Shown: positions 8,842 through 17,005 of the stretch, one piece after another
Numbering within the stretch: position 1 is the stretch's first letter
Layout: each line of letters opens with the position of its first letter
NCBI GenBank assembly: GCA_030615765.1
Contig: JAUWYP010000010.1
Coordinates: 1 to 59,986 of the forward strand
Direction of reading: 5' to 3'
Length of the DNA: 59,986 nucleotides
From: Dehalococcoidia bacterium
GTDB taxonomy: Bacteria; Chloroflexota; Dehalococcoidia; SM23-28-2
Translations under genes and position numbers: made by a program
The notes under the pieces: generated by a model
Told to the model about the DNA's origin: nothing
Database searches by the model: none
The model's input: only the letters and a program-made list of their open reading frames with translations

Positions 8842-9530
8842 TTGAAGTCGAGGTCGTAGTGGCCGCAACGCTCGCGGTGCTCTTGCCTGAGCCGCTGGCA
8901 GAGCGCCTGATAAGAGGCGGAGCGGATGGAATCGGTGGCCATGATTACGGCGTCTTCCTGGTTGTCGGAGTAGTAGCGGTGGCGAACGTCAACCTTCCTG
9001 AAGCCGTACTTTTCATACAGGGCCTGGGCCGCCTGGTTGGAGGCGCGGACCTCGAGGGTGACGACCTCGCGATCGTCGAGGGTGGCCAGTTCGATGGCAG
9101 CGATGAGCAGCAGCTCGCCGATGCCACGGCCGCGGTGGCTCTCGCGCACGGCGATGGTGACGATGTGGGCCTCATCCGGCATAAGCCAGACGCCCACGAA
9201 CCCCACGATGGGCTCGCGGCTGGTCTCGACCTCTCCCTCCTCCTCGCCGCCAAACAGCCGCTTGAGCTCGCTCAACCAACGTCCCATGCCCGGCGGTGGC
9301 ATGGGCACCACCCTGGGTTCGCGCTCCGGCAGCGGGGCCACTGCTTCCTCGGCGTCCTGTCGCTGCTCCGCCACCACTAGATAGCGGGCCAGGTGGTTGT
9401 GCTGGATGTCCCGTTTGAAGGCCGTCGCCGGCCACATATTGAGGAACGACTCCTGCTCGATCTCCATCACCTGGGAGATGTCGCCCAGGTCCATGGGGCG
9501 CACGTGATAGCGAACGCTTGTTGCCTGCAT
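8838..9530 (-). CDS. rimI: Ribosomal protein S18-alanine N-acetyltransferase-like GNAT protein
   Basis: GNAT-fold acetyltransferase of 230 residues. Start block YHVRPMDLGDISQVMEIE and FLNMWPATAFKRDI, acetyl-CoA loop RESHRGRGIGELLL, and C-terminal ASNQAAQALYEKYGFRKV with YYSDNQEDAVIM match RimI, which acetylates the N-terminal alanine of ribosomal protein S18. It is about 80 residues longer than E. coli RimI; most of the excess is an insert at residues 55-105 that is rich in Glu and Pro. In many bacteria rimI is next to tsaB; here tsaB is 37 kb away. The exact acceptor is therefore less certain than the fold. Confidence 0.82.
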   Translation of the reverse strand: MQATSVRYHVRPMDLGDISQVMEIEQESFLNMWPATAFKRDIQHNHLARYLVVAEQRQDAEEAVAPLPEREPRVVPMPPPGMGRWLSELKRLFGGEEEGEVETSREPIVGFVGVWLMPDEAHIVTIAVRESHRGRGIGELLLIAAIELATLDDREVVTLEVRASNQAAQALYEKYGFRKVDVRHRYYSDNQEDAVIMATDSIRSASYQALCQRLRQEHRERCGHYDLDFN

Positions 9531-9608
9531 GCCTGCCCTCCGGCGGAGTTTTCGGTCATTTTAGCACAGGGGGCAAGGGCGCCTCACGCCGGCCGTGTAG
9601 CCTGCCCA

Positions 9609-10010
9609 TCATCCCTGCGCTGCCGAAAGGACGGCCACCGCCTCGATCTCCACCAGCATCTCGGGCTCGGCCAGGCGGCTTATCTCCAGCAGGCTGGAGG
9701 CTGGCCGCACATCGCCGAAGGCCTCGCGATGGGCGCGGGCCACCTCCTGCCAGCGGCCGATGTCCGTGAGGTAGATGCGCGTTCGCACCACGTCCTTGAG
9801 GCTGGCCCCCGCCTCGCGCAGGTAGCCCTCGATGTTGGCGAGGGTCTGCTTGGCTTGGGCGTAGACGTCGCCTTTGCCCACCAGCTTGCCGTCGGGCCCC
9901 CAGGCCACTGTGCCCGACACGAAGACCAGATCGCCTGCGCGCACCACCCGCGAGAAGCCGATGACGTCCTCGTAGGGGCTGACGGAGGAGACTCTCTTGC
10001 GGTCAGTCAC
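9609..10010 (-). CDS. RidA/YjgF/YER057c/UK114 family protein lacking the catalytic Arg
   Basis: Small Rid-family protein of 133 residues, expected to form a trimer. Family landmarks are LVFVSGTVA, QTLANIEGYLREAGA and RTRIYLTDI. True RidA imine deaminases carry an Arg in the PARS motif near the C-terminus (Arg105 of E. coli RidA); here the aligned segment is PASSLLEISRL, so the Arg is Ser. That pattern belongs to the Rid subfamilies without 2-aminoacrylate deaminase activity. GTG start, 4 bp downstream of the ruvB stop, so it is very probably co-transcribed with ruvB. Confidence 0.85.
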   Translation of the reverse strand: MTDRKRVSSVSPYEDVIGFSRVVRAGDLVFVSGTVAWGPDGKLVGKGDVYAQAKQTLANIEGYLREAGASLKDVVRTRIYLTDIGRWQEVARAHREAFGDVRPASSLLEISRLAEPEMLVEIEAVAVLSAAQG

Positions 10011-10014
10011 GCTG

Positions 10015-11046
10015 CTACTCCCATAATTTCCCCTGGGGCGACTCCGGCCGCTCCTTGGGTGGCAGGCCCAGGTGCTCGTAGGCGTGGCGGGTGGCTATGC
10101 GGCCGCGAGGCGTGCGCTGAAGGAAGCCCAACTGCATCAGATAGGGCTCGTAGACGTCCATGATGGTATCCGCCTCCTCGGAGATGGAGGCGGCGATGGT
10201 CTCGATGCCCACCGGCCCGCCGTCGAACTTGTCGATGATGGTCCGCAGGACCTTGTGGTCAACCTCGTCCAGGCCCAGCTCATCGATCTCCAGGCGGGAC
10301 AGGGCCTCCTGCGCTACCTTCTCGGTGATGACGCCGTCGGCCATCACCTGGGCGTAGTCGCGCACCCGCCTGAGGAGGCGGTTGGCCACCCGAGGCGTGC
10401 CGCGGGCACGGCGGGCGATCTCCTGCGCTCCCTTATCCTCGATAACGATGTCCAGGAGGGCGGCGTTGCGGCGGACCAGGCCGGCGATGTCCTCGTGCTG
10501 GTAGAAGTCCAGGCGGTAGACGGCGCCGAACCGATCGCGCAGGGGCGGGCTCAGCAGGGCGTAGCGGGTGGTGGCGCCGATGAGGGTGAAGGGCGGCACC
10601 GACAGGCGCACGCTTCTGGCTCCCGGCCCCTTGCCCAGGATGATGTCCAGAGCGAAGTCCTCCATGGCCGGGTAGAGGATCTCCTCGGCTGCCCGCGGCA
10701 GGCGGTGGATCTCGTCGATGAACAGCACATCCTCCCGCTGGAGGTTGGTGAGGATGGCCGCCAGGTCGCCCGCCCGCTCGATGGCCGGGCCGGAGGTGAG
10801 GCGAATGTTGACCCCCATCTCGTGGGCGATGATGTGGGCAAGGGTGGTCTTGCCCAGCCCCGGCGGTCCGTACAGGAGGTGATGGTCCAGTGCCTCGCCC
10901 CGCTTCTGAGCCGCCGCGACGGTGATGCGCACGTTGTCCTTGATCTTGGCCTGGCCCACGAAGTCGTCCAGGCGCTTGGGGCGCAGGGTGGTATCGAGGG
11001 TAACGTCCTCTTCTTGCTGCTTGCCGGAGGTGATGCGCTCGGTCAT
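10015..11046 (-). CDS. ruvB: Holliday junction branch migration DNA helicase RuvB
   Basis: AAA+ motor that drives RuvA-bound Holliday junctions, 343 residues, the normal length. Visible: [13 protein letters not shown], Walker [15 protein letters not shown], Walker [13 protein letters not shown], the RuvB beta-hairpin region, sensor 1 LIGATTR, Arg finger region PLRDRFG, sensor 2 [15 protein letters not shown], and the C-terminal winged helix with [13 protein letters not shown] and RTPRGR. It leads an operon with the Rid-family gene. A promoter TAGACG-N17-TATAAT is present upstream. ruvA and ruvC are not adjacent. Confidence 0.98.
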   Translation of the reverse strand: MTERITSGKQQEEDVTLDTTLRPKRLDDFVGQAKIKDNVRITVAAAQKRGEALDHHLLYGPPGLGKTTLAHIIAHEMGVNIRLTSGPAIERAGDLAAILTNLQREDVLFIDEIHRLPRAAEEILYPAMEDFALDIILGKGPGARSVRLSVPPFTLIGATTRYALLSPPLRDRFGAVYRLDFYQHEDIAGLVRRNAALLDIVIEDKGAQEIARRARGTPRVANRLLRRVRDYAQVMADGVITEKVAQEALSRLEIDELGLDEVDHKVLRTIIDKFDGGPVGIETIAASISEEADTIMDVYEPYLMQLGFLQRTPRGRIATRHAYEHLGLPPKERPESPQGKLWE

Positions 11047-11082
11047 GTTTAGTGCAGGGAAGTTCTCGCCGGCCTTTGGCGT

Positions 11083-11111
11083 ATTATAAGGCGTGAGTGG
11101 TCATTCGTCTA
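11083..11111 (-). promoter_or_regulatory. ruvB promoter
   Basis: On the minus strand TAGACG (11106-11111) and TATAAT (11083-11088) are 17 bp apart, 37 bp before the ruvB start. The -10 is perfect; the -35 matches four of six consensus positions. I see no LexA-type box here. Confidence 0.6.
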
Positions 11112-11153
11112 CGCGCTTATCCAGAAAATGCGGCGCTTTGGGCCGCTGGTCTG

Positions 11154-12782
11154 CTAGGGCACGCCGAAGATCACGTGGACCTCGCCGGCGTCCGGGCGAG
11201 CGTTATCGGGGCCGTCGGCCAGAAGGGCGCCGCCGATGATATCGTCTCTGCCGTCACCGTTGACATCGCCGCTGGCCACCGAGAAGCCCAGCTCATCCTC
11301 GGGCTCGGCCCCACGGATGGTCAGCTCCTGGCGGCCAAGGACGCTCATCTGCTGTTGACCCGGAGCGGCATCGACGGTGGCCGGCCACTGGGCTGAGCCC
11401 AGGAAGACGAGGATCTCCCCAGCCTTCTGGCGGCCGTTGGCCACCGGGGCCCCGACCAGCACGTCGGCTAGGCCGTCGCCATTGACGTCGCCGCTGGCCA
11501 GAGAGTGGCCGAAGAGGTCGTTTGGGTCGCTGCCGATCAGGGTGACGTCCGGCTTCTCCTCGGCGATGTCGATGGTGCTGGGCGCCTTCGCCGAGCCGAA
11601 GATGACATAGACCTCGCCACAGTTATTGCGGCTGTTGTCCAGCCCGTCGGCGTTGCGGGCGCCGATGAGCATGTCATCTACCCCGTCGCCGTTGACATCA
11701 GCAGCGGTCAGGACGAAGCCCAGCCAGTCGTTGGCATCAGCGCCCCAGATGGTAAGGAATCCCTCGTCAAGGGCCAGATCAAGGGTTCCCTTCAGCTCAG
11801 GCGAGCCAAAGATGACATAGGCTACGCCTCCGTCGCCGCGCTGGCCTTCGGGGCCGTCGGCCATGTGCGTCCCCAGGAGGATGTCGTCGATGCCGTCGCC
11901 ATCGACGTCGCCACTGGCGGCAAAGTTGGCGAGAAAGTCGTCGGCCTCAGCGCCAAAGATGGTGAAGTCCTGCTGATCCTGGCCCACATCGATGGTTCCC
12001 GTGAGCTCTGGCGAACCGAGCACGACGTAGGCCTCGCCGCCACCGGGGCTCCGGTTGTTGGGCCCGTTGGCGCCCGGGGCGGCAACAATGATATCGTCGA
12101 CGCCATCGCCGTTGACGTCACCGGCCGCCAGGGCGTAGCCAAGGTAGTCGCCTGCCTTGGCACCCAGGACGGTGAAGTCCTGCTCGTTGAGGGCGGTATC
12201 GACTGCGCCGCTCAGGTCGGGCGAGCCGAAGACCACATAGGCTTCGCCGGCGTAGGTGAGGCCGCCGTCGGGACGGCGGGCGAAGCGGGCGCCTACCAGG
12301 ATGTCGTCGATGCCGTCGCCGTTGACGTCGCCGCTGGCTACCACAAAGCCGAGGTTATCGCCCGCGTTGGTGCCTATCACCGTGAAGTCGTGTTGATCCT
12401 TGGCTATGTCCACCGTGCCCTCGAGATCAGCGGAGCCGAGGATGACGTAGGCTTCGCCGGTGTTGTTGCGGCTGTTGTCCAGGCCGTCGGCTTTGGGAGC
12501 ACCCACCAGGATGTCGTCGATGCCATCGCCGTTGAAGTCGCCCTGGGCCAGGGAGAAGCGGTCGGCTAGATAATCGTCGGCGTCGCCCCCGAACACGGTG
12601 AGGTCAGCGGCTGTGGTGGCCAGATCGATGGTCGAAGGGGCTGGCCCGGGCGTCTCCAGGGCAGGGGTGATGGTCTCCGGCGACGGCTCGCCCCCGCCCC
12701 CGCAGCCAGCCAACGCCACAAGGAGCGCCAGCAGGGCGCCACAAACCGCTGTAGCGGCCACGGTCATCCAGGGACGGCACAT
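11154..12782 (-). CDS. FG-GAP repeat (integrin-like beta-propeller) lipoprotein
   Basis: Predicted exported lipoprotein of 542 residues. The signal peptide ends in LALAGC (Cys27), followed by a Gly linker. The rest consists of seven FG-GAP repeats of about 70 residues. Each has a calcium-loop motif of the D-x-NGDG-x-DD type (DFNGDGIDDI, DVNGDGIDDI, DVDGDGIDDI, DVNGDGLADV and so on) and an E-x-YV-x-FGS strand. Seven repeats are the number expected for one closed integrin-alpha-type propeller. A role in surface adhesion or ligand binding is inference. It is a single gene convergent with nothing obvious; the start lacks a strong ribosome binding site, and Met6 is an alternative. Confidence 0.9.
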   Translation of the reverse strand: MCRPWMTVAATAVCGALLALLVALAGCGGGGEPSPETITPALETPGPAPSTIDLATTAADLTVFGGDADDYLADRFSLAQGDFNGDGIDDILVGAPKADGLDNSRNNTGEAYVILGSADLEGTVDIAKDQHDFTVIGTNAGDNLGFVVASGDVNGDGIDDILVGARFARRPDGGLTYAGEAYVVFGSPDLSGAVDTALNEQDFTVLGAKAGDYLGYALAAGDVNGDGVDDIIVAAPGANGPNNRSPGGGEAYVVLGSPELTGTIDVGQDQQDFTIFGAEADDFLANFAASGDVDGDGIDDILLGTHMADGPEGQRGDGGVAYVIFGSPELKGTLDLALDEGFLTIWGADANDWLGFVLTAADVNGDGVDDMLIGARNADGLDNSRNNCGEVYVIFGSAKAPSTIDIAEEKPDVTLIGSDPNDLFGHSLASGDVNGDGLADVLVGAPVANGRQKAGEILVFLGSAQWPATVDAAPGQQQMSVLGRQELTIRGAEPEDELGFSVASGDVNGDGRDDIIGGALLADGPDNARPDAGEVHVIFGVP

Positions 12783-12914
12783 CGAGTATAGGATAACACA
12801 CGAGTTGGCAGCGTCCAGGCGGAGGTTCGAGGGCTACGCCCGTTCTTCGGGCAGCGGCATCGATATCTACCACGAGCGGGCGGCTGCGGGCCTTCCAGCG
12901 AGCGGTGGGCGCTC

Positions 12915-13205
12915 CTACTCGCGCACCCGCCGAAGCTCTATGGTCACCGCGTTCGTCTTGTCCAGGCACTCTAGTTCCATCGAGTCCGGCCCGCCCCACT
13001 CCTCGGGGTAGCCGCCGCCGAACTGAAGCATGACGATGTAGGGGAAGATGTCATGGTAGAAGAAACCACAGAGGCCGGCGGTATCGTGGGCGCTGATCTC
13101 GAAGCTGTCGCCCGCCTTGTGGTTCCAGTGGCAGGTGCCCTTCACCGACTTGATGGTGGCGACCACTCGGTGCCCTACGTGGAACTTCTCCTCTTGCTGC
13201 GCCAT
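12915..13205 (-). CDS. TIGR04076 family protein
   Basis: Small protein of 96 residues with the pattern of the uncharacterised TIGR04076 family: VVATIKSVKGTCHWNHKAGD, then F-x-I, GLCGFFYHDIFPYI and a C-terminal D-x-x-x-V-T-I-E-L strand. Two cysteines (in GTCHW and GLCGF) are typical. The function of the family is unknown. I start at ATG 13205, nine bases after GAGGAG, rather than at an upstream in-frame codon at 13286 that lies within the promoter. A distant relative is encoded at 38086-38529. Confidence 0.8.
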   Translation of the reverse strand: MAQQEEKFHVGHRVVATIKSVKGTCHWNHKAGDSFEISAHDTAGLCGFFYHDIFPYIVMLQFGGGYPEEWGGPDSMELECLDKTNAVTIELRRVRE

Positions 13206-13257
13206 AGGGGAACTCTCCTCCCTCGTTGCTTCGGCTGGAGCGTGGCTGGCTAGAGGG

Positions 13258-13286
13258 AGCGTAGTCGGGACAGGAGAGGTTGTCAA
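13258..13286 (-). promoter_or_regulatory. Promoter of the TIGR04076 gene
   Basis: Minus-strand TTGACA (13281-13286) and TACGCT (13258-13263) with a 17-bp spacer, about 50 bp before the chosen start codon. Confidence 0.5.
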
Positions 13287-13334
13287 GGCCGCTGCAGCGC
13301 GCCGAGCTCGCGCCAGATCGCCAGCCGACCGGCC

Positions 13335-14093
13335 CTAGGGCAGAGAGCCCGGGGGCCCTTCCGCTGGGCGTAGCCCAAGAGTCTCGGCGAGGCTATCGGT
13401 CTCCGTCTTCTTCCAGCCCGTGACCGCCTCTTGGAGAGCCCTCAGCTCGTCTATGGACAGCGGGCGCGCCCGTCCGGGCTGAGCGGCCTCGGAAGGCCGA
13501 TCCACAACCGACATCTGGATCGGCGTACCGATTCCGTACGCGGCTGTGTTGATGGCGTCGTCCAAGACCCGGTAGGCGATGAGCTGCCCTTCCGCGGTGC
13601 TCCGCTGCCGGACCCCGTAGTGTGCCAAGCTTGTCAGAGCGAAATACGGGAAGATGTCTGCACTGCCGATGGCAGCGAACCCGATCTCCTCATGTTGCAC
13701 GTCGCTCGCTGTGTGAGTGATTTCCAGGATCCATGGGTCATCGCCAGAATACCCGCAGAACAGGACGTCGGCCATCGGCGGTTGGGGGTTAGGTCCGACG
13801 GGTATGAACGCTTGAATCGCCTCCAGTATCACGGGACGGACCGTATTGAACAACATTGGGCGCAGACCCTTGATTGGCAGCGTTAGCTTGGTCGCCTCGA
13901 GAGACTCGAGTGCATAGCCAATCTTCTGCAGCAGCCCTACGTCCCCGGCGCCAGCCCAGAGCACACAGGACGCTAGGCTGTGGATTTTCTGCATGGGTTG
14001 CCTTACTGGCTGGCCAGTTGTCGAAAAGGTAGCCTGGCCGTCCGAAGCCATAACTATCCCGTCGGCGCAGGCCAGGGCTAGGATCAGCGTCAT
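13335..14093 (-). CDS. Proteasome-like Ntn-hydrolase family protein
   Basis: A 252-residue protein whose N-terminus MTLILALACADGIVMASDGQ matches proteasome beta subunits and HslV. After removal of Met1, Thr2 would be the nucleophile. Asp18, Lys36 (MQKIHSL) and Gly48 (WAGAGDVG) then fall at or near the places of catalytic Asp17, Lys33 and Gly47, and an IGSA segment recalls the later conserved Ser. The C-terminal 60 residues are an extra helical tail rich in Pro and Glu. It lies 33 bp downstream of the YwgA/Panacea-like gene, probably in one operon. No proteasome alpha subunit, ATPase or HslU is nearby, so substrates and assembly are unknown. It could also be a homomeric Anbu-like peptidase. 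Confidence 0.75.
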   Translation of the reverse strand: MTLILALACADGIVMASDGQATFSTTGQPVRQPMQKIHSLASCVLWAGAGDVGLLQKIGYALESLEATKLTLPIKGLRPMLFNTVRPVILEAIQAFIPVGPNPQPPMADVLFCGYSGDDPWILEITHTASDVQHEEIGFAAIGSADIFPYFALTSLAHYGVRQRSTAEGQLIAYRVLDDAINTAAYGIGTPIQMSVVDRPSEAAQPGRARPLSIDELRALQEAVTGWKKTETDSLAETLGLRPAEGPPGSLP

Positions 14094-14126
14094 CGCTCTA
14101 GTTCTACAAATTCATCCGGAACGGGC

Positions 14127-14555
14127 TCAGCGCACCGCTTCAGGCGCGAATCGTGGGTACTTGCGGTAGATGTCCCTCAACAGCTCGGCGAACGACACGG
14201 CCATGACGTACTGCTTGATGCTCTCAAGCTGGGCCACCAGATTGCCCGGAGCGCGCGCCAAGATGTCGCGAGCCCGGTCCCTCCCCATTTCGGTAGACGT
14301 GTATACACTCCACGTCTGACCCGGGACGGGCTCCGCCCTTACAAGCCCCTCAGCTATGAGCCGGTCCAAGTCTCGATAAACGTCGGAACTAAACGGCCCG
14401 TACAGATACGGCCCAAACCCGTAGAGGGGCTCGCCCGTCTCCATCACGAACAGGAACATGCCCTTCATTATCTGGATTGGTTCCACAGGCCGTAGTCCTA
14501 CCTGACCGGGCACAGGGATCGCCACGTACAAGAGCAGCCACTCCTGGCTATCCAT
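14127..14555 (-). CDS. YwgA/Panacea-like winged-helix protein
   Basis: A 142-residue protein with the layout of YwgA- and DUF4065(Panacea)-like domains: an N-terminal hydrophobic strand (WLLLYVAIPV), IQIMKGMFLFVME, the aromatic block GPYLYGPFSSDVYRDLDRLI, then AEGLVRAEPV and a YTSTEMGRDRA beta-turn as in winged-helix repressors. The chosen ATG at 14555 has GGGAGGT five bases upstream; an earlier in-frame start at 14579 lies inside the leader. Panacea domains neutralise diverse toxins, so pairing with the Ntn hydrolase gene just downstream is suggestive, but the family call is from pattern only. Confidence 0.6.
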   Translation of the reverse strand: MDSQEWLLLYVAIPVPGQVGLRPVEPIQIMKGMFLFVMETGEPLYGFGPYLYGPFSSDVYRDLDRLIAEGLVRAEPVPGQTWSVYTSTEMGRDRARDILARAPGNLVAQLESIKQYVMAVSFAELLRDIYRKYPRFAPEAVR

Positions 14556-14592
14556 GCGGCACCTCCCTTCCAACAACACCCGTCACCTACAA

Positions 14593-14598
14593 AGTATA
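14593..14598 (-). promoter_or_regulatory. -10 element for the Ntn-hydrolase operon
   Basis: Minus-strand TATACT 38 bp before the start at 14555 and outside the last virion gene, which ends at 14636. The -35 is weak (CTGGCG at 18 bp). It suggests that the two-gene operon is transcribed on its own. Confidence 0.35.
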
Positions 14599-14635
14599 GC
14601 CCATGTCCGCGCCCGCCGCCAGCAAGGCAGCCTGC

Positions 14636-14806
14636 TCACTCCTCCCACACGGCTGCTATGACGATGGCGCCGCTGCGAATGACCTGCGCGCGGCCCAGGG
14701 ACGGGTCGCGGGGCACGTCCTTGCCCAACGATGGCGCCTCCTCGCCTTGCGGCGGCTGAGGGCGAGGGGGAGTCGGTGGCTGGAGAGGCTGGCGCTTGTC
14801 GGCCAT
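14636..14806 (-). CDS. Small phage-cluster protein, Pro-rich
   Basis: A 56-residue protein, the last gene of the virion operon. It starts at ATG 14806 with AGGAGG seven bases upstream. It has a Pro/Gln-rich first half (LQPPTPPRPQPPQG) and ends in a hydrophobic strand (SGAIVIAAVWEE). The strong ribosome binding site and 9-bp spacing from the spike gene support it. Function unknown. Confidence 0.6.
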   Translation of the reverse strand: MADKRQPLQPPTPPRPQPPQGEEAPSLGKDVPRDPSLGRAQVIRSGAIVIAAVWEE

Positions 14807-14815
14807 GCGTTCCTC

Positions 14816-15028
14816 CTAGGTATAGACGCCTACCACAAGGGCGTCGCGGGGGTCGGATTCCGAGAAGAAGATGAGGGCGCAGTGGCGGCCGACCACCATC
14901 TCGGCGGCGTCGATGTTGCGGGCCACCGGCACGTCCGACAGCCATACCGCCAGGCTCCCGGCCACCTGGACGGTGGCCGTGTAGGAGCCGGAGTCGAAGC
15001 CCTTAACCGTCCCCTTGCGCACGATCAT
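14816..15028 (-). CDS. Putative baseplate/tail spike OB-fold protein
   Basis: A 70-residue beta-rich protein beginning MIVRKGTVKGFDSGSYTATV. Alternating strands and a VGRHCALIFFSESDPRDALV segment recall the small OB-fold domain of gpV/gp45-type spikes and hub-associated proteins. It directly follows the tail hub gene, whose stop is 1 bp away, so both are translated from one message. The C-terminal helix or apex domain of classical spikes is missing; the assignment is by fold pattern and position. Confidence 0.5.
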   Translation of the reverse strand: MIVRKGTVKGFDSGSYTATVQVAGSLAVWLSDVPVARNIDAAEMVVGRHCALIFFSESDPRDALVVGVYT

Positions 15029-15029
15029 C

Positions 15030-17000
15030 CTAGACTGCTCCCAACGATAGCCGCTGCTCGTAGACAGGCACCCTGCCGCCCGCCGAGTAGCGCATACTCA
15101 GGGCGAGCACTCGCCGCCGAGCGTCCGTCAGGCCCGCCGAGTGGTCGGTGATGGTGACCACGTCGTAGAGCTCCTGGCCACAGTTCACCGGCGCCACCAT
15201 CTCGCCGCTGCTGGAGGCGATCTCCTGGTGGCGCATCTCGGCGTCGGCCCGGTCTTGGGCGCGAGCGACCGTGTCCAGGTTCAGGTCGTGCATTTGGCGG
15301 ACGCGGTCGTAGGCATCCTCGATCTCATCCCAGTCGAAGGCCTCCACGAAGGGGCCATCACCAAACACCTGCACCCGGTTGGCCTGGGGGCGCTGGCTGC
15401 CGTAGCGGCCGCGGAAGACGGCGTGCTCCGTGCCGTAGGAGTAGTCGCTGGCCTCGCTGGCCTGGGGGTTCTTGATGTAGCTGAAGTGACCCCGGAAGAA
15501 CATGACGTCGGGCACCATAGCTAGCAGGCGACGCACTGCTGTGGCCCCACTCTCGCCCGGGTGGATGGTGAAGCTAGGGCAGAGGTCAGTGACGACACTA
15601 CTGCTGCCGGCGCTGGAGAACTCCAGGCTCGCTCGTGCCATGATGACGGAGAGTAGCTGGAAGACGTTCTTTTCGCCCTGAGCCCAGGCGTACTGACGAC
15701 GCGCCCGCCAGCACTCCAGCAGTTGCCAGGCGTCGCGAGCGTGGAGGATGAGACTGGCTTTCCCTTCACCGGAGGTGTATTCCCACCCCTCGATCCAGTA
15801 GGCGGGGCCCGAGGAGGCCAGGGGGCCGCTAGCAGTCTGATAGCCGGGACTCACTCGCACCTCGCCGCCCGCCTTGATGACTGCCTTCTCCCCTGATAGA
15901 TCCAGGTAGCGGCCATCGTCGTTGCGTAAGACCAGCCGCAGGCGGCCACCGCTAGGATCGGTTTCGGTGGTCAGCTCTAGGACATCGGCGGTGACGTCCA
16001 GGGCGGGCGTAGTGAGGGAGGCCTGCCAGACGCCCCAGGGCGTACTCAGCCACACGTCGCTTGTGCTATAGGTGATGGTCAGGCCGTAGTCGCTGGCCAG
16101 ATTCATCGGCACCGGCTCTCGCCAGAGGTTATTCACGTAGTCGGCTGTGGCCGGCGAGAAGGAGAAGTAGGGTCGCGAGTAGCTTTCGCTGCCCGTGTAC
16201 TTCTCGACGAAGGTCAGGCGAAAGACATCGGGGTAGGCCAGGAAGGGAGCGCGGAACTCCATGTCCGAGCCCGCGCTGGCCACCGCCACCTCCCGCAGGG
16301 GCGACCAGGTGTCCGGCGCCTGGGAGTAGCCATCGCCGTAGATGCAGGTCCAGACCTTGTAGTCGCCCTGGGCGTCGCTGCCCGAAACCACCACGTCGAA
16401 GTCGGCCTCATACTGGCAGGCCAGCCCGCTCACCCCAGCCAGGCTGTTGGTCCAGGCGGCGGGGCTGCCCCAAGTGCCGCCGCTGCACTTGACGGTGTAG
16501 ACAGTGCCCCCCACCGAGTAGATGAGGAGGGCGGTGTTATCATCCTTGATGTCGGCGGCCAGCCAGCCCACAGCGGCTGCTGCCGTCGTTATCGCCGTAG
16601 CTGAGCCGAAGGTGGCACCGTAGTCGCTGCTCTCCCGCAGGTAGATGGTCCTGCCATCGGTGCCCACGTAGAACAGCAGCACCTGGGCCGCTCGGCTGGC
16701 CAGGGCGACATCGGCGTTTGCGGCGGAGTCCACGAAAGACCAGTCGCTGAAGTTGCTGCCTGGGCCGGGGCTGGTCACCCGCTGCAGATAGAGAGAGCCG
16801 CCGTCCACCCGGCAGCGAATGAGGGAGCCATCGCCCGGCATGGTGGCGGCATGATAGCTATCGGCCTCGCTGCCCGAATACAGGCGTTGCCAGTCCAGAT
16901 GGCGGATGCCGCCGATCCTGCCGACGATCTCTACCTTCACGTAGGGGATCGCGCTAGCGCTCTTCTGGGCGGCGAGCAGGGCAGAGGGCAGGGTTCGCAT
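15030..17000 (-). CDS. Phage tail hub/receptor-binding-like protein with BNR-type N-terminal half
   Basis: A 656-residue structural protein. The first 330 residues look like a propeller or BNR/sialidase-like array: short repeats such as YLRESSDYGATFGS, VYTVKCSGGTWGSP and FLAYPDVFRLTF. The second half (from about residue 340) has the beta-rich TADVLELTTETDPSGGRLRL block and an R-V-F-G-x-G segment (RVQVFGDG) that resemble tail-hub or gp27/gpD-type modules. I start at ATG 17000, 5 bp after the adaptor gene; the frame stays open further upstream, but that part only shadows the adaptor gene. It may combine hub and host-recognition roles. Confidence 0.6.
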   Translation of the reverse strand: MRTLPSALLAAQKSASAIPYVKVEIVGRIGGIRHLDWQRLYSGSEADSYHAATMPGDGSLIRCRVDGGSLYLQRVTSPGPGSNFSDWSFVDSAANADVALASRAAQVLLFYVGTDGRTIYLRESSDYGATFGSATAITTAAAAVGWLAADIKDDNTALLIYSVGGTVYTVKCSGGTWGSPAAWTNSLAGVSGLACQYEADFDVVVSGSDAQGDYKVWTCIYGDGYSQAPDTWSPLREVAVASAGSDMEFRAPFLAYPDVFRLTFVEKYTGSESYSRPYFSFSPATADYVNNLWREPVPMNLASDYGLTITYSTSDVWLSTPWGVWQASLTTPALDVTADVLELTTETDPSGGRLRLVLRNDDGRYLDLSGEKAVIKAGGEVRVSPGYQTASGPLASSGPAYWIEGWEYTSGEGKASLILHARDAWQLLECWRARRQYAWAQGEKNVFQLLSVIMARASLEFSSAGSSSVVTDLCPSFTIHPGESGATAVRRLLAMVPDVMFFRGHFSYIKNPQASEASDYSYGTEHAVFRGRYGSQRPQANRVQVFGDGPFVEAFDWDEIEDAYDRVRQMHDLNLDTVARAQDRADAEMRHQEIASSSGEMVAPVNCGQELYDVVTITDHSAGLTDARRRVLALSMRYSAGGRVPVYEQRLSLGAV

Positions 17001-17005
17001 GTTCC

